Positions 32,287 to 43,262 of a DNA stretch of 64,000 bases are shown here, in pieces (position 1 is the first letter of the stretch; the number at the start of each line of letters is the position of its first letter). Below the pieces are notes generated by a model. That model worked only from the letters and a program-made list of their open reading frames with translations, did no database searches and was not told where the DNA came from. The stretch is from Tsukamurella paurometabola (lineage in GTDB: Bacteria; Actinomycetota; Actinomycetes; Mycobacteriales; Mycobacteriaceae). The translations under genes were made by a program, and so were the position numbers. The stretch lies in contig NZ_LR131273.1 of the NCBI RefSeq assembly GCF_900631615.1, forward strand, positions 3,194,850 to 3,258,849. The letters are read 5' to 3'.

Positions 32287-34077
32287 TTACAGGCCCAGAT
32301 CCGCCTCGAACGCGCCCTCCTCGAGACGGTGCTTGACCGTCGTGAGGAAGCGGCCCGCGTCGGCACCGTCGATGAGGCGGTGGTCGTAGGTCAGCGGGAG
32401 GAAGGCCATCGGGTGGATGCCGATGGACTCGGTGCCCGCCGCGTCCTTGACCACGACCGGGCGCTTGACGATCGCGCCGGTGCCCAGCATCGCCGCCTGC
32501 GGCGGGACGAGGATCGGGGTGTCGAACAGCGCGCCCTCACTACCGATGTTGGTGATGGTGAACGTGCCGCCGGACAGCTCGTCGGGCTTGAGGCCGCTGC
32601 CCCGGGTGCGCTCGGCCAGGTCCGCGATGGCGCGGGCCAGACCGGCCAGCGACAGGTCGTCGGCGTTCTTGATCACCGGCGACAGCAGCCCCTGCGGCGT
32701 GTCCACGGCGATGCCCAGGTTCACCCCACCGTGGTAGGTGATCTCCTTGAAGTCGTCGCTGATCGACGCGTTGATGTTCGGATGCACCTTGAGCGCCTCG
32801 ATGACCGCCTTCGCGATGAAGGGCAGGTACGTGAGGTTGACGCCCTCGTTCGCCTTGAACGCGGCCTTGGCCTGCGCTCGCAGCGCCACGATCCGGCTGA
32901 AGTCCACCTCGAACACCTGGGTGAGCTGCGCGGAACCCTGCAGCGACTCGCGCGTGACCTTCGCGGTGATCTGGCGGATGCGGTTGGTCTTCTGCGAGGT
33001 GCCGCGGAGGGCGGCCAGCTCCGGGCGGGCGCCCTTCGGAGCCGACGGTGCCGCCGGGGCGGCGGCCGCGGGAGCGGCCGGCGCAGCCGGGGCGGGTGCC
33101 TTGGCCGCCTCGGCTGCGGCGAGCACGTCCTGCTTGCGGATGCGGCCGCCGACGCCGGTGCCCTTCACCGAGTTCAGGTCGACGTTGTTCTCCGCGGCCA
33201 GCTTGCGCACCAGCGGGGTGACGTAGGGCGTCGAATCCGACGACGATGCGGCCGGAGTAGCGGGAGCGGCAGAGGCGGCCGGTGCGGCGGGGGCCGCCGG
33301 CGTCGCCGGAGCCGGCGCGGGGGTGGGCTCGGGAGCCGGCGCGGGCGCTGCCGGAGCCGGCGCGGGGGTGGGCTCGGGAGCCGGCGCGGGCGCTGCCGGA
33401 GCCGGCGCGGGGGTGGGCTCGGGGGCAGGTGCGGGTGCGGCGGGCGCGGACGGGGCGGCCGGAGCACCGGAGCCGACGATGGCGAGCACGCCGCCGACGG
33501 CGATCACGTCGTCCTCGTTGGCCTTGATCTCCAGGAGCGTGCCGGCGACGGGCGACGGGATCTCGGTGTCGACCTTGTCGGTCGAGACCTCGAGCAGCGG
33601 CTCGTCGACGGCGATCTCGTCGCCGACGGCCTTGAGCCAGCGGGTGACGGTGCCCTCGGTGACGGACTCGCCCAGCTCGGGCATCTTCACCTCGGTGCCG
33701 GACGTCGGTGCGGCGGGGGCGGGTTCAGCGGGAGCGGCCGGAGCCGCGGGAGCGGCCGGCTCGGCCGGAGCCGCGGCCTCGGGAGCCGGCGCGGGTTCGG
33801 CGGCGGGCGCGGGAGTGGATTCGGCGGGCGCGGACTCGCCGGCCTCGCCGATGGTGGCGAGGTCGCCGCCGACCTCCACGACGTCGTCCTCCTGCGCCAG
33901 GATCTTCAGCAGCACACCCGATGCCGGTGCGGGGATCTCGGTGTCGACCTTGTCGGTGGAGACCTCGAGCAGGGGCTCATCGACGGTGACGGTGTCGCCC
34001 TCCTGCTTGAGCCACCGGGTGACGGTGCCTTCGGTGACGCTCTCGCCGAGTGCCGGCATCTGGACGGAGAAGGCCAT
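32287..34077 (-). CDS. sucB: Dihydrolipoamide acyltransferase E2 (SucB/DlaT) with two lipoyl domains
   Basis: 596 residues. Two lipoyl domains with the lipoylated Lys in [10 protein letters not shown] at residues near 43 and 160, Ala/Pro linkers, an E3-binding domain ([20 protein letters not shown]), and a catalytic domain ending in [13 protein letters not shown] with the active His and Asp. In Mycobacteriales this single E2 serves pyruvate dehydrogenase, and perhaps other complexes. The linker before the E3-binding domain contains a 45-bp tandem repeat. Its substrates of modification are made by the nearby lipA and lipB. The 14-bp dyad at 34201-34214 lies upstream. Confidence 0.93.
   Translation of the reverse strand: MAFSVQMPALGESVTEGTVTRWLKQEGDTVTVDEPLLEVSTDKVDTEIPAPASGVLLKILAQEDDVVEVGGDLATIGEAGESAPAESTPAPAAEPAPAPEAAAPAEPAAPAAPAAPAEPAPAAPTSGTEVKMPELGESVTEGTVTRWLKAVGDEIAVDEPLLEVSTDKVDTEIPSPVAGTLLEIKANEDDVIAVGGVLAIVGSGAPAAPSAPAAPAPAPEPTPAPAPAAPAPAPEPTPAPAPAAPAPAPEPTPAPAPATPAAPAAPAASAAPATPAASSSDSTPYVTPLVRKLAAENNVDLNSVKGTGVGGRIRKQDVLAAAEAAKAPAPAAPAAPAAAAPAAPSAPKGARPELAALRGTSQKTNRIRQITAKVTRESLQGSAQLTQVFEVDFSRIVALRAQAKAAFKANEGVNLTYLPFIAKAVIEALKVHPNINASISDDFKEITYHGGVNLGIAVDTPQGLLSPVIKNADDLSLAGLARAIADLAERTRGSGLKPDELSGGTFTITNIGSEGALFDTPILVPPQAAMLGTGAIVKRPVVVKDAAGTESIGIHPMAFLPLTYDHRLIDGADAGRFLTTVKHRLEEGAFEADLGL
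33308..33423. repeat. 45-bp tandem repeat in the SucB linker
   Basis: About 2.6 near-identical copies of a 45-bp unit (starts at 33308, 33353, 33398) encode 15-residue Ala/Pro linker units containing EPTPAPAPA. Copy number could vary by slippage. Confidence 0.85.
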
Positions 34078-34200
34078 TTCCTCTGACTCCTCAGGTTCGG
34101 TTATCTGCTGTGATACGAGCTGAACGCGGGTTTCGGCTGGTGGCCTCCACCGACACCTGACCCTACCCTCAGGGGCCCGGTCCGCGCGGCGGTTGGGGGC

Positions 34201-34214
34201 TTACTCGCCGGTAA
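34201..34214. promoter_or_regulatory. 14-bp dyad TTACTCGCCGGTAA upstream of sucB
   Basis: Its reverse complement is identical to 49260-49273 upstream of the hemolysin III gene. It lies between the pepA stop and the sucB start, about 125 bp upstream of sucB. The shape (TTAC-n6-GTAA) suits a dimeric repressor such as TetR type. Confidence 0.5.
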
Positions 34215-34232
34215 CTCCCAGGGTGCGGGACG

Positions 34233-35762
34233 TCATCCCCGCTGCGCGATGTCGCGGAGCACCGCGAGCATCGTGCGGACCGGGACGCCCGTACCACCCT
34301 TGGTGATGTAGCCGAACGGGCCGCCCGTGTTGAACGCCGGGCCCGCGACGTCGATGTGCGCCCACTGCACCCCGTCGGCGACGAACTCCTTGAGGTAGAC
34401 GCCGGCGGTGAGCATGCCGCCCCAGCGGTTCGGGCTCACGTTCGCCAGATCGGCGACGCGCGAGTTGATATCGGCGCGCAGCTCCTCCGGGAAGGGCATC
34501 GCCCAGCCGTTCTCGCCGACCGAGCGGGAGAGCTCCGCGACGCGGTCCCGGAAGGCGTCGGTCCCCATCACGCCGGGGGTACGGGTGCCGAGGGCGACCA
34601 TCTGCGCGCCCGTGAGGGTCGCCGTGTCGATGAGGTAGTCGGGCTCGTCCTCGCAGGCGCGGACGATGGCGTCGGCGAGGATGAGACGGCCCTCGGCGTC
34701 GGTGTTGATGACCTCGACGGTGATGCCGCCCTTGCCGGCGCCCGGGTACTGGGTGAGCACGTCGCCGGGGCGCTGCGCGGTGTGCGACGGCATGTTCTCG
34801 GCCATCGGCACGGTCGCGGTCACGTCGACCGGCAGGCCCAGCTGCGCGGCCAGGATCACGGTCGCGATGACCGCCGCGGCGCCGCCCATGTCCGAGGTCA
34901 TCTGCTCCATGCCCGCAGCCGGCTTGATGGAGATGCCGCCGGTGTCGAACGTGATGCCCTTGCCGACCAGCGCGACGTGCTTGGCGCCGTCGGCCCCGGA
35001 GACGTGGCGCAGCCGTACGAGCCGCGGCGGGCGGGAACTGCCCTGGCCGACCCCGACGATGCCGCCGTAGCCGTTCGCGGCGAGGTACTGCTCGTCGAAG
35101 ACCTCGACCTGAAGGCCGGCCTCGGCGCCGAGGCGCTGCGCGCGGTCGGCGAACTCGCCGGGGGAGAGGACGTTCGGCGGGGTATTGACGAAATCGCGGG
35201 CCAGCGCCACCGCGCCGGCCGTGAGGCGCGCCTGCTCGACGGTGCCGCGGGCCTCGTCCGCGAGGGCCTCCGACGCGGGCGCCGAGAGCAGCGCGAGCGA
35301 ACCGAGCACCTCCTTCTTCGGTGCGGACGTGGTGCGGAACTCGGCGAACCGGTACGAACCGAGGATCGCGCCCTCGACGGTGGCCGCCAGGTCGATCGTG
35401 GAGAGCGTGGTGGCCGCTGCGGCGACGCCCTCGAGCGCGCGGGCCGCGACGCCGGCGGCGCGGCGGACGGCCTCCGGGGTCACCGCCGCCTCGGTGCCGA
35501 GACCGACACCGAGCACCGTCGCCGCGCCGAGACCGGTCCCGGCCGGAACCGGGACGCGCACGGCCTCGCCGGCCTTGCCCTCGGCGCCGAGCAGCGCGAG
35601 CGCCTCGGCGATCGGTGTACGCGCCGCCTCCGGCACGCCCGCATCGACCGTGATCGCCGCCCCGTCGCCCTCCGCGGAGAACACGCCCACGATCAGCGCG
35701 TCGGTCGCCGCCGCGAGATCGTCGGTCAGCGTGATGGCGGGTCCGGTGAACGGCGTGCTCAA
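34233..35762 (-). CDS. pepA: Leucyl aminopeptidase (M17)
   Basis: 509 residues. The M17 signature [14 protein letters not shown] and the metal-binding [15 protein letters not shown] (Lys, Asp, both near the centre) are clear, as is the Arg/Lys-bearing [18 protein letters not shown]. It removes N-terminal residues from peptides with two divalent metals; usually hexameric and cytosolic. The start is TTG 35762 ([14 protein letters not shown]), supported by AGAGGA six bases upstream; longer frames upstream are not coding-like. It ends 155 bp before sucB starts. The gene order pepA-dlaT fits mycobacteria. Confidence 0.9.
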   Translation of the reverse strand: MSTPFTGPAITLTDDLAAATDALIVGVFSAEGDGAAITVDAGVPEAARTPIAEALALLGAEGKAGEAVRVPVPAGTGLGAATVLGVGLGTEAAVTPEAVRRAAGVAARALEGVAAAATTLSTIDLAATVEGAILGSYRFAEFRTTSAPKKEVLGSLALLSAPASEALADEARGTVEQARLTAGAVALARDFVNTPPNVLSPGEFADRAQRLGAEAGLQVEVFDEQYLAANGYGGIVGVGQGSSRPPRLVRLRHVSGADGAKHVALVGKGITFDTGGISIKPAAGMEQMTSDMGGAAAVIATVILAAQLGLPVDVTATVPMAENMPSHTAQRPGDVLTQYPGAGKGGITVEVINTDAEGRLILADAIVRACEDEPDYLIDTATLTGAQMVALGTRTPGVMGTDAFRDRVAELSRSVGENGWAMPFPEELRADINSRVADLANVSPNRWGGMLTAGVYLKEFVADGVQWAHIDVAGPAFNTGGPFGYITKGGTGVPVRTMLAVLRDIAQRG

Positions 35763-35806
35763 GGGGTTTCCTCTCGTCAGGGCGGCGGGTGTGCTTGCCT
35801 GTACGG

Positions 35807-36901
35807 ATGTTACGCCTGGGACTCCGGGGCGCGCCGCCGCCCGGGGCTGCGGACTATGCGGCCGCGATGCCCGCGCCCGTCGTCGCGCACCTGATGGAGG
35901 CGCTCGCACGCGAGGGGCACCCGGTGGAGCTGTGGGCGGCGCGTGCCGGGATCCGCCGCGGGGAACCGGAGGCCGATCTCGAACTCGCCTTCCCGCAGGT
36001 GGTGCGCTTCCTCACCGAGGCGGTCCGCGCGCTCCCCGGCCGACCGCTCGGATTCGAGGCGGGCGTCCGGCCCCTCCTGCAGTCCTTCGGGATGCTGGGT
36101 GTGGCGGTGCAGACCGCCGACGACGTGGCGGGAGCCGTCGCCGCGGGACTGGAGTACCACCAGGCGGCGGGCAGCCTCGTCGACTTCGCCGTGGACGCGG
36201 ACGCCGACCTCGTGGCCCTCACCGTGGTGCCGCGCTCGGCGGAACCGGAACTCCTGCCGTTCCTGTGCGAGGAGACGCTGCTCAGCGTGACGACTCTGCT
36301 GCGCTCGGCGCTCGGCGACGAACACTGGTCGCCGGCGGCGGTCGAACTGCCGTACCCGGCACCCGGCTACGCCGCCGAATACGGCGCCCGGTTCGGCTGC
36401 GCCGTGCGGTTCGACGCCCCCGCCGGCCGGATGACGGTGCCGCGGCGCCTGCTCGGCACACCGCTGCCCCGGCGCGAGCCGGCCGTGCACGCCGCCGCGC
36501 TGGCGGCCTGCCGTGCCATCACCGGGTCCACCGCGGAGGCGCGCGACCTCGATCACCTGTGGGCCGTCGAACAGTTACTCCGGGCGGACCTGCGCCGCCC
36601 GGTCACCATGGCCGGGGTCGCCCGACAGCTGAACACCACTGAGCGCACCCTGCGCCGGCACCTCGCGGACGCGGGGGAGTCGTTCCGGGCGATCCACGCC
36701 CGGGTCCGGCGCGAACGGGCCGAAGTGCTGCTGCGCACCACCGACCTGCCGGTGCGGGCCGTGGCCGAAGCGGTCGGTTTCGCCGACGCCCGCGACTTCC
36801 GGCGCGCCTTCACCCACTGGACGGGGAGCACTCCCGCCCAGGTCCGGGCCTCCGGGGAGAACCGGACGGACGAGGGGGGATCTGCGGTCACGCCGCGCTG
36901 A
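35807..36901 (+). CDS. AraC-family transcriptional regulator
   Basis: 364 residues. The N-terminal half matches the AraC-binding-like domain found in OruR/ArgR-type regulators ([46 protein letters not shown]-like [13 protein letters not shown]). The C-terminal 100 residues are a double HTH ([20 protein letters not shown], then [20 protein letters not shown] and [14 protein letters not shown]). It is encoded just upstream of, and in the same direction as, the PLP enzyme and oxidase genes, which it may control. ATG 35807 is preferred over GTG 35789. Confidence 0.85.
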   Translation: MLRLGLRGAPPPGAADYAAAMPAPVVAHLMEALAREGHPVELWAARAGIRRGEPEADLELAFPQVVRFLTEAVRALPGRPLGFEAGVRPLLQSFGMLGVAVQTADDVAGAVAAGLEYHQAAGSLVDFAVDADADLVALTVVPRSAEPELLPFLCEETLLSVTTLLRSALGDEHWSPAAVELPYPAPGYAAEYGARFGCAVRFDAPAGRMTVPRRLLGTPLPRREPAVHAAALAACRAITGSTAEARDLDHLWAVEQLLRADLRRPVTMAGVARQLNTTERTLRRHLADAGESFRAIHARVRRERAEVLLRTTDLPVRAVAEAVGFADARDFRRAFTHWTGSTPAQVRASGENRTDEGGSAVTPR

Positions 36902-36932
36902 AGCACCCCCTCCGCACGTACGATCGGTGCTC

Positions 36933-38249
36933 ATGACGGGGAACGGCACGGGCGAGACCACGACCGGAGCGGGCGCACTGGACCTGGCGGCGGCACCGTC
37001 GTCGCTCGACCGGGACTGGGAGATCGACCCCGCGTCCTACTGGGCCACGATCGACGCCGCGACCCACGGGCTCGACGCGCCGATCCTCGCCGCCGACCTC
37101 GATGCCCTGCGCTACAACGTCGCCGACATGCTGCGCCGCGCGGCGGGCAAGCCGATCCGCGTGGCCTCGAAGTCGATCCGCTCGCGGCCGGTGCTCGACG
37201 CGCTGCTGCGGGTGCCGGGGTACGCGGGCGTGCTCGCGTACGACGTCGCCGAGGCCCACTGGCTCGCGGCCGACGGCGTGGATCACGCCGGCGCCGCCCG
37301 CCCCGGCTGCACGGATGTGCTCGTGGCGTACCCCAGCGCCGACCTCGCGGCGATCGCCGCGCTGGCCGCCGACCCGGCCGCGACGATGCGGGTGACGCTG
37401 ATGATCGACGACGCCGAGCAACTCGACCTCATCGACGCGGCCGTGCCGCCGAGTCGCCGTCCCGAACTGCGGGTCTGCATCGACGTCGACGCCTCGTACC
37501 ACGCCCCCGCGCTGGGCGCGATCGGCGCGCGCCGATCGCCGGTCCGGACCCGCGCCCAGGCCTCGGTCCTCGCGGCGACGGTGGCGGGACGCAAGGGTTT
37601 CCGGCTCGTGGGCGTCATGACCTACGACGCCCAGATCGCGGGCGTCGGTGACCTGAGCATCCGCCGGCCCGGAGCCGGGGCGCTGCTGCGCACCATGCAG
37701 CGCGCCTCGTGGGACGAGCTGGTGGCGCGCCGCCGCGAGATCCTCACCGACCTGCGTCGCATCGCCGACCTCGAGTTCGTCAACGGCGGCGGCACCGGCT
37801 CGCTGGAGCGCAACGCCGAGGACCCGAACATCACCGACATCGCCGCGGGCAGCGGCCTGTACGGGCCGCACCTGTTCGACGGCTACTCCCACTTCCGGCC
37901 GGCGCCCGCGATGGGCTTCGGACTCGCCGTCGTCCGGCGTCCCGCACGGGACACCGTCACCTGCCACGGTGGTGGCTGGATCGCTTCCGGCGCGCCGGGC
38001 TCCGACCGGCTGCCGCGCCCCGTCTGGCCCGAGGGGTTGTCACTGACCGGCCGGGAGGGAGCGGGGGAGGTGCAGACACCGCTCACCGGGGACCGGGCCG
38101 ACCGGATCTCGCTCGGCGACCGGGTGTGGTTCCGGCACACCAAGGCCGGGGAGCCGGCCGAACACGCTGACGACATCGTGATCGTCTCCGACGGTGCCGT
38201 GCACACCACGGTCCCGACCTACCGCGGCGAGGGGAAGTGCTTCCTGTGA
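36933..38249 (+). CDS. PLP-dependent amino acid deaminase/aldolase (alanine racemase fold)
   Basis: 438 residues of fold-type III PLP enzyme. The N-terminal barrel has APILAADLDALRYNVADM and IRVASKSIRSRPVL with the PLP Lys near residue 75. FVNGGGTGSLERNAED and ITDIAAGSGLYGPHLFDGYS bind phosphate and pyridine. The C-terminal beta domain ends VSDGAVHTTVPTYRGEGKCF. Relatives are D-threonine aldolases and D-serine dehydratases. ATG 36933 lies eight bases after TACGAT (36919-36924). Stop overlaps the next gene start (GTGA). Confidence 0.8.
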   Translation: MTGNGTGETTTGAGALDLAAAPSSLDRDWEIDPASYWATIDAATHGLDAPILAADLDALRYNVADMLRRAAGKPIRVASKSIRSRPVLDALLRVPGYAGVLAYDVAEAHWLAADGVDHAGAARPGCTDVLVAYPSADLAAIAALAADPAATMRVTLMIDDAEQLDLIDAAVPPSRRPELRVCIDVDASYHAPALGAIGARRSPVRTRAQASVLAATVAGRKGFRLVGVMTYDAQIAGVGDLSIRRPGAGALLRTMQRASWDELVARRREILTDLRRIADLEFVNGGGTGSLERNAEDPNITDIAAGSGLYGPHLFDGYSHFRPAPAMGFGLAVVRRPARDTVTCHGGGWIASGAPGSDRLPRPVWPEGLSLTGREGAGEVQTPLTGDRADRISLGDRVWFRHTKAGEPAEHADDIVIVSDGAVHTTVPTYRGEGKCFL

Positions 38250-39583
38250 ACAAGTGGATTCCGGGCCTGGGCCAACTGACCGGCAAGGTCGGCGAGTGGC
38301 GCAACTGGGGACGCACCGCGTCGGCGTTCCCGTCCTACGTCTCGCGGCCGGCGAAGATCGAGGACGTGGTGCGCACCGTCGAGCGGGCGCGCGAGCGCGG
38401 CGGCACCGTCAAGGCCCTCGGCGCCGGGCATTCCTTCACCGCGATCTCCGCACCGCGCGACGTGGCGCTCGCGCCCGACCACCAGGGCGGTCTCGTCACC
38501 GTCGACGTGGACGCCAAGCGCGTGACCCTGCGCGCCGGCACGCGCCTCTACGACGTGCCCGCGCTGCTCGAGCCGTACGGTCTCGCGATGGCGAATCTCG
38601 GTGACATCGACCGGCAGACCATCGCCGGCGCGATCTCGACGGGCACGCACGGTACCGGTCTCGCCTTCGGCGGGATCGCCACCCAGGTGGTCGGGGCGAC
38701 CCTGGTCTCGGGGACGGGGGAGGTGGTCACCCTCGGCGAGAACGATCCGCGGCTGAAGGCCGTGGCTCTCGGGCTCGGCGCGCTGGGGATCCTCGTCGAG
38801 GTCACGCTGCAGTGCGTGGACCGGTTCGTGCTCGAGGCCACTGAGGCGCCGATGGCGTTGGCGGAGACGGTCGACGGCTTCGTCGAGCGCGTGCGCGGAG
38901 TGGATCACTTCGAGTTCTTCTGGTTCCCGGGGACCGACGGCACGCTGACCAAGTCGCAGATCCGCCGGCCGGGCGACCACAAGCGCAAGCCGATCGGCGC
39001 GGTGCGGCGGTTCGTCGACGACAAGGTGGTCGGGACCGGCGCCCTGCTGGCCGTGTGCGAGGCGGGACGCGCGGTCCCGTCGCTGACGCCCCGGCTGGTC
39101 TCGCTCGCCACGTCGATGCTCTCCGAGCACACCGAGATCGACTACTCGACCAACGTGCTCACGACCGACCGTTCTGTGCGCTTCCGGGAGACGGAATGGG
39201 CGGTGCCCCTGGAGAACACGATGCCGGCGTTCGCCGCGCTCAAGGCCGCGACCGAGACGCACGACTGGAACCTGACCTTCCCGATCGAGGTGCGCGTCGC
39301 CGCCGCCGACGACCTCATGCTGTCGACGGCCTCGGGGCGGCAGTCCGGGTACATCGCCGCGCACCGGTACGTCCGCGACAGGCCCGGCGACTACTTCGCC
39401 GAGGTCGAGCGGATCATGATCGAGCACGGTGGGCGCCCGCACTGGGGCAAGATGCACACGCGCACCGCCGACTTCTTCCGCGAGGCCTATCCCCGGTTCG
39501 ACGACTTCCTGGCCGTGCGGGACGAGCTCGACCCGGACCGCGTGTTCGCCAACGACCACCTGGACGCGGTGCTCGGCCGCTGA
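38246..39583 (+). CDS. FAD-linked sugar-1,4-lactone oxidase (ALO family)
   Basis: 445 residues. The N-terminal FAD-binding PCMH domain is clear: GGTVKALGAGHSFTAI, and the flavin-binding ISTGTHGTGLAFGG. The C-terminal ALO domain ends with PHWGKMHTRTADFFREAYPR, a hallmark of gulono- and arabinono-lactone oxidases. It would oxidise an aldonolactone using FAD and an electron acceptor. The usual covalent-FAD His could be in GHSFT. Co-translated with the PLP enzyme upstream (GTGA overlap), though the metabolic link between the two is not obvious. Confidence 0.85.
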   Translation: MNKWIPGLGQLTGKVGEWRNWGRTASAFPSYVSRPAKIEDVVRTVERARERGGTVKALGAGHSFTAISAPRDVALAPDHQGGLVTVDVDAKRVTLRAGTRLYDVPALLEPYGLAMANLGDIDRQTIAGAISTGTHGTGLAFGGIATQVVGATLVSGTGEVVTLGENDPRLKAVALGLGALGILVEVTLQCVDRFVLEATEAPMALAETVDGFVERVRGVDHFEFFWFPGTDGTLTKSQIRRPGDHKRKPIGAVRRFVDDKVVGTGALLAVCEAGRAVPSLTPRLVSLATSMLSEHTEIDYSTNVLTTDRSVRFRETEWAVPLENTMPAFAALKAATETHDWNLTFPIEVRVAAADDLMLSTASGRQSGYIAAHRYVRDRPGDYFAEVERIMIEHGGRPHWGKMHTRTADFFREAYPRFDDFLAVRDELDPDRVFANDHLDAVLGR

Positions 39584-39603
39584 CTCGTGCATGATTTCCG
39601 GCC

Positions 39604-40854
39604 ATGAAGACTTTCGGCTGGACGCCGACCACTGACGGTGCGGGCGTGGTGGGGCCCGGAGAGCGGCTGAGCTGGCCCAAGACGTTCGGCATCGGCGTGC
39701 AGCACGTGGTGGCGATGTTCGGCTCCACGTTCCTGGTGCCGGTCCTGACCGGCTTCCCGCCGGCGACGACACTGCTGTTCTCCGGCGTCGGCACCCTGCT
39801 GTTCCTGGTGATCACCGGCAACCGGCTGCCCAGCTACCTCGGGTCGAGTTTCGCGGTGATCTCGCCGATCACCGCGGCGACCGCCTCGCAGGGCACGGGC
39901 AGCGCGCTGGGCGGCATCGTCGCCGTGGGGGCGCTGCTGATCCTGGTGGGCGGCGTGGTGCATCTCGTCGGCACCGCGTGGATCGAGAAGCTGATGCCGC
40001 CCGTCGTGACGGGCGCGATCGTCGCGCTGATCGGCCTCAACCTGGCCCCGGCGGCGAAGGCGAATTACGAGAAGGCCGCCGTGACGGCCACGATCACGCT
40101 GGTGTGCCTCATCCTGTCCCTCGCGCTGTTCAAGGGCATGCTCGGCCGGCTCGCGATCTTCACCTCGGTGCTGATCGGGTACGTGGTCGCCTGGATCCGG
40201 GGCGAGGTCGATTTCTCGAAGGTCGCGGCGGCGTCGTGGGTCGGCTTCCCGGAGTTCCACGCCCCGTCGTTCTCGTGGGCCGTTCTGCCCATGTTCCTGC
40301 CCGTGGTGCTCGTGCTCGTGGCGGAGAACGTCGGGCACGTGCGGTCCGTCGCGCAGATGACCGGGGAGGACTACGACCCGGTGATGGGGCGTGCGCTCGC
40401 CTCCGACGGGCTCGCGACGGTGCTCGCCGGCGCCGGCGGCGGATCGGCCACCACGACCTACGCGGAGAACATCGGCGTCATGGCCGCGACCCGCGTGTAC
40501 TCGACGGCCGCGTACTGGGTGGCGGGCGTCGCCGCGATCCTGCTCGGCATGTCGCCGAAGGTCGGCGCCGTGATCGCGTCGATCCCGCCCGGCGTGCTCG
40601 GCGGCATCACGACCGCGCTCTACGGCCTCGTCGGCATCCTCGGCGTGCGGATCTGGGTGGAGGCGCGCGTGGACTTCTCGCAGCCGATCAACCAGCTGAC
40701 CGCGGCCGTGCCCCTCATCATCGGCATCGCCGACTTCACCTGGTCCGTCGGCGACGTGACCTTCACCGGTATCGCGCTCGGTTCCGTCGCCGCGATCGTG
40801 ATCTACCAGGGGATGCGGCTGTTGGGCCGATCCGGCAGCGCGGCCCTGGACTAG
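39604..40854 (+). CDS. Nucleobase:cation symporter-2 (uracil/xanthine permease)
   Basis: 416 residues with about 13 hydrophobic segments. NCS2 markers: [20 protein letters not shown] (His in helix 1), the re-entrant strand [33 protein letters not shown] with the substrate-binding Glu, and [20 protein letters not shown] with the second Glu and NIG motif. This is the UraA-like pattern, so uracil is the most likely substrate. It starts 20 bp after the oxidase gene and could be in its transcript. Confidence 0.88.
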   Translation: MKTFGWTPTTDGAGVVGPGERLSWPKTFGIGVQHVVAMFGSTFLVPVLTGFPPATTLLFSGVGTLLFLVITGNRLPSYLGSSFAVISPITAATASQGTGSALGGIVAVGALLILVGGVVHLVGTAWIEKLMPPVVTGAIVALIGLNLAPAAKANYEKAAVTATITLVCLILSLALFKGMLGRLAIFTSVLIGYVVAWIRGEVDFSKVAAASWVGFPEFHAPSFSWAVLPMFLPVVLVLVAENVGHVRSVAQMTGEDYDPVMGRALASDGLATVLAGAGGGSATTTYAENIGVMAATRVYSTAAYWVAGVAAILLGMSPKVGAVIASIPPGVLGGITTALYGLVGILGVRIWVEARVDFSQPINQLTAAVPLIIGIADFTWSVGDVTFTGIALGSVAAIVIYQGMRLLGRSGSAALD

Positions 40855-40864
40855 AGTGCCGGGC

Positions 40865-41965
40865 ATGAGTGAGACGCTGATCGAAGGCCCCCTGAACGCC
40901 GTGCACACCGAGCTGGGGGCGGCGTTCGCGCCGTTCGGCGGCTGGTCGATGCCCGTCAAGTACGCGGGGACCGTCGGCGAGCACACCGCCGTCCGCGAGG
41001 CCGTGGGGATCTTCGACGTCAGCCATCTCGGCAAGGCCACCGTCGCCGGGCCGGGCGCCAAGGACTTCGTCAACCGCGTGCTCACCGCCGACCTCGGCAA
41101 GATCCATCCCGGCAAGGCCCAGTACACCCTGTGCACCAACGAATCCGGCGGCGTGATCGACGACCTCATCGTGTACTACGTCTCCGACGACGAGCTGTTC
41201 CTCGTGCCCAACGCCGCGAACACCGCCGCGGTCGTCGCGCACCTGCGCGAGCGCGCACCCGAGGGCATCACCGTCACCGACCAGCACCGCGACTACGCGG
41301 TGCTGGCCGTGCAGGGCCCGAAGTCCGCCGAGGTGCTGCAGGCCGTCGGGCTGCCCACCGACATGGAGTACATGGCCTACCAGGACGCCTCCCTGAACGG
41401 GACGCCCGTGCGCGTCTGCCGCACCGGCTACACCGGCGAGCACGGTTACGAGCTGATCCCCGCGTGGGGCGACGCCGAGACGGTCTTCCGGGCGCTGCTG
41501 CCCGAGATCACGGCGCGCGACGGCCAGCCCGCCGGCCTCGGCGCCCGCGACACCCTGCGCACCGAGATGGGCTACCCGCTGCACGGGCACGAGCTCACCG
41601 TCGACATCACGCCCGTCCAGGCGCGCGCGGGCTGGGCCGTCGGCTGGAAGAAGCCCGAGTTCGTCGGCCGCGAGGCCCTGCTGGCCGAGAAGGAGGCCGG
41701 CCCCGCGCGTCGACTGTGGGGGCTCCGTGCCACCGGCAAGGGCGTGCTGCGCGCCGACCTGACGGTCCTCGGTGCCGATGGCGAGCCGATCGGCACCACC
41801 ACGTCGGGCACCTTCAGTCCCACGCTCAAGACCGGAATCGCCTTGGCGCTCATCGATTCCACGGCGGGCGTGGAGAAGGGCACCGTCGTCAGCGTGGACG
41901 TGCGCGGCCGTGCGATCGAGTGCGAAGTGACCCTGCCGCCGTTCGTCGAGGCGAACACCAAGTAG
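40865..41965 (+). CDS. gcvT: Aminomethyltransferase (glycine cleavage T protein)
   Basis: 366 residues. The N-terminal start [20 protein letters not shown] and [20 protein letters not shown] with the folate-binding Asp near residue 50 are typical. [14 protein letters not shown] and [20 protein letters not shown] follow, and the C-terminal barrel includes [19 protein letters not shown]. The protein moves the methylene group from the H-protein to tetrahydrofolate, releasing ammonia. No other gcv gene is nearby and I see no glycine riboswitch. TAGAGT (40852-40857) lies seven bases before ATG 40865, fitting a leaderless message. Confidence 0.93.
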   Translation: MSETLIEGPLNAVHTELGAAFAPFGGWSMPVKYAGTVGEHTAVREAVGIFDVSHLGKATVAGPGAKDFVNRVLTADLGKIHPGKAQYTLCTNESGGVIDDLIVYYVSDDELFLVPNAANTAAVVAHLRERAPEGITVTDQHRDYAVLAVQGPKSAEVLQAVGLPTDMEYMAYQDASLNGTPVRVCRTGYTGEHGYELIPAWGDAETVFRALLPEITARDGQPAGLGARDTLRTEMGYPLHGHELTVDITPVQARAGWAVGWKKPEFVGREALLAEKEAGPARRLWGLRATGKGVLRADLTVLGADGEPIGTTTSGTFSPTLKTGIALALIDSTAGVEKGTVVSVDVRGRAIECEVTLPPFVEANTK

Positions 41966-42052
41966 CTCCGCAGAGGCCCCGGAAAAATACTCGGGGTTCC
42001 TACTGATTGGTACGGCCCGCGCCCGCGCGCGCGGGTCGTAGAATCAGATCCC

Positions 42053-43156
42053 ATGACAACTGGCACGGCCTTCGCCCTCACCCGCAACGACCACCCCCGC
42101 TCTGCGGCTGAGCGCTCCGAGATCCTGGCGAACCCGGGATTCGGCAGGTACTTCACCGACCACATGATCTCGCTCCGCTGGAACGAGCAGCAGGGCTGGC
42201 ACGCGCCCGAGGTGCTGCCCTACGGCCCGATCCCCATGGAGCCGTCGGCGTCGGTGCTGCACTACGCGCAGGAGATCTTCGAGGGCCTCAAGGCCTACCG
42301 CCAGCCCGACGGTTCCGTCGCCACGTTCCGGCCCGAGGCCAACGCCGCACGCTTCCAGCGCTCCGCTGAGCGGCTCGCGATCCCGCCGCTGCCCGAGGAC
42401 GTCTTCGTCGAGTCGCTCAAGCAGCTCGTCGCGATCGACGGCGAGTGGGTGCCCGCCGCGGGCGGCGAGGAGGCCCTGTACTTCCGGCCGTTCATCTTCG
42501 CCGACGAGGAGACCCTCGGCGTCAAGCCGTCGAACAGCTACCGGTTCCTGGTGATCGCCTCGCCCGCGGGCGCCTACTTCCCGGGCGGCGTGAAGCCCGT
42601 CTCCGTGTGGCTCTCCCGCGAGTACGTGCGCGCCGCTCCCGGCGGCACCGGTTTCGCGAAGTGCGGCGGCAACTACGCCGCCTCCCTCGTCGCGCAGGCC
42701 CAGGCCGCGCAGCAGGGCTGCGACCAGGTCGTGTGGCTCGACGCCATCGAGCACGAGGCGATCGAGGAGATGGGCGGCATGAACCTGTTCTTCGTCCTCG
42801 GCTCCGGCTCGTCGGCCCGGATCGTCACCCCGGAGCTGTCCGGTTCACTGCTGCCCGGTGTCACCCGTAGCTCGCTCCTCCAGCTCGCGCGCGACGCGGG
42901 CTTCGAGACCGAAGAGCGCCGCATCACCGTCGACGAGCTCAAGGAGGGCGTCGCCTCCGGTGCCATCACCGAGGTCTTCGCCTGCGGTACCGCCGCCGTC
43001 ATCACGCCCGTCGGCCGGGTCAAGGGCGCCCAGGAGGACTTCACCATCGGTGACGGCCAGCCGGGCGAGATCACCATGGCCCTGCGCGAGACCCTCACCG
43101 GTATCCAGCGCGGCACCGTGCCCGACACGCACGGCTGGATGCACACGCTCGGCTGA
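42053..43156 (+). CDS. ilvE: Branched-chain amino acid aminotransferase
   Basis: 367 residues, fold-type IV PLP aminotransferase. PLP Lys is in [15 protein letters not shown] near residue 203. Other blocks: [20 protein letters not shown] near residue 70, [19 protein letters not shown] and [19 protein letters not shown]. It interconverts branched-chain 2-oxo acids and Leu, Ile and Val with glutamate, using the glutamate pool fed by the gln genes. TAGAAT (42039-42044) lies eight bases before ATG 42053. A hairpin terminator follows the gene. Confidence 0.93.
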   Translation: MTTGTAFALTRNDHPRSAAERSEILANPGFGRYFTDHMISLRWNEQQGWHAPEVLPYGPIPMEPSASVLHYAQEIFEGLKAYRQPDGSVATFRPEANAARFQRSAERLAIPPLPEDVFVESLKQLVAIDGEWVPAAGGEEALYFRPFIFADEETLGVKPSNSYRFLVIASPAGAYFPGGVKPVSVWLSREYVRAAPGGTGFAKCGGNYAASLVAQAQAAQQGCDQVVWLDAIEHEAIEEMGGMNLFFVLGSGSSARIVTPELSGSLLPGVTRSSLLQLARDAGFETEERRITVDELKEGVASGAITEVFACGTAAVITPVGRVKGAQEDFTIGDGQPGEITMALRETLTGIQRGTVPDTHGWMHTLG

Positions 43157-43178
43157 TTCGCCCGCCTGACGCCCGCGG

Positions 43179-43199
43179 CCCGCACCGATTCGGTGCGGG
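43179..43199 (+). terminator. Hairpin terminator after ilvE
   Basis: CCCGCACCG (43179-43187), ATT loop, CGGTGCGGG (43191-43199): a 9-bp perfect stem 23 bp after the ilvE stop. The next bases are TCGTTCG, without a long U-tract. Confidence 0.7.
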
Positions 43200-43262
43200 T
43201 CGTTCGCGTCAGTACGCGGCACTCGCGACGAACTCCCCCGAGTTCCATGCCGCCCTCGGCGG

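Noticed and set aside
33308-33423. Tandem repeat as a CRISPR or mobile repeat
   Set aside because: It is in frame inside the SucB linker and has no spacers. I found no CRISPR array in the window.
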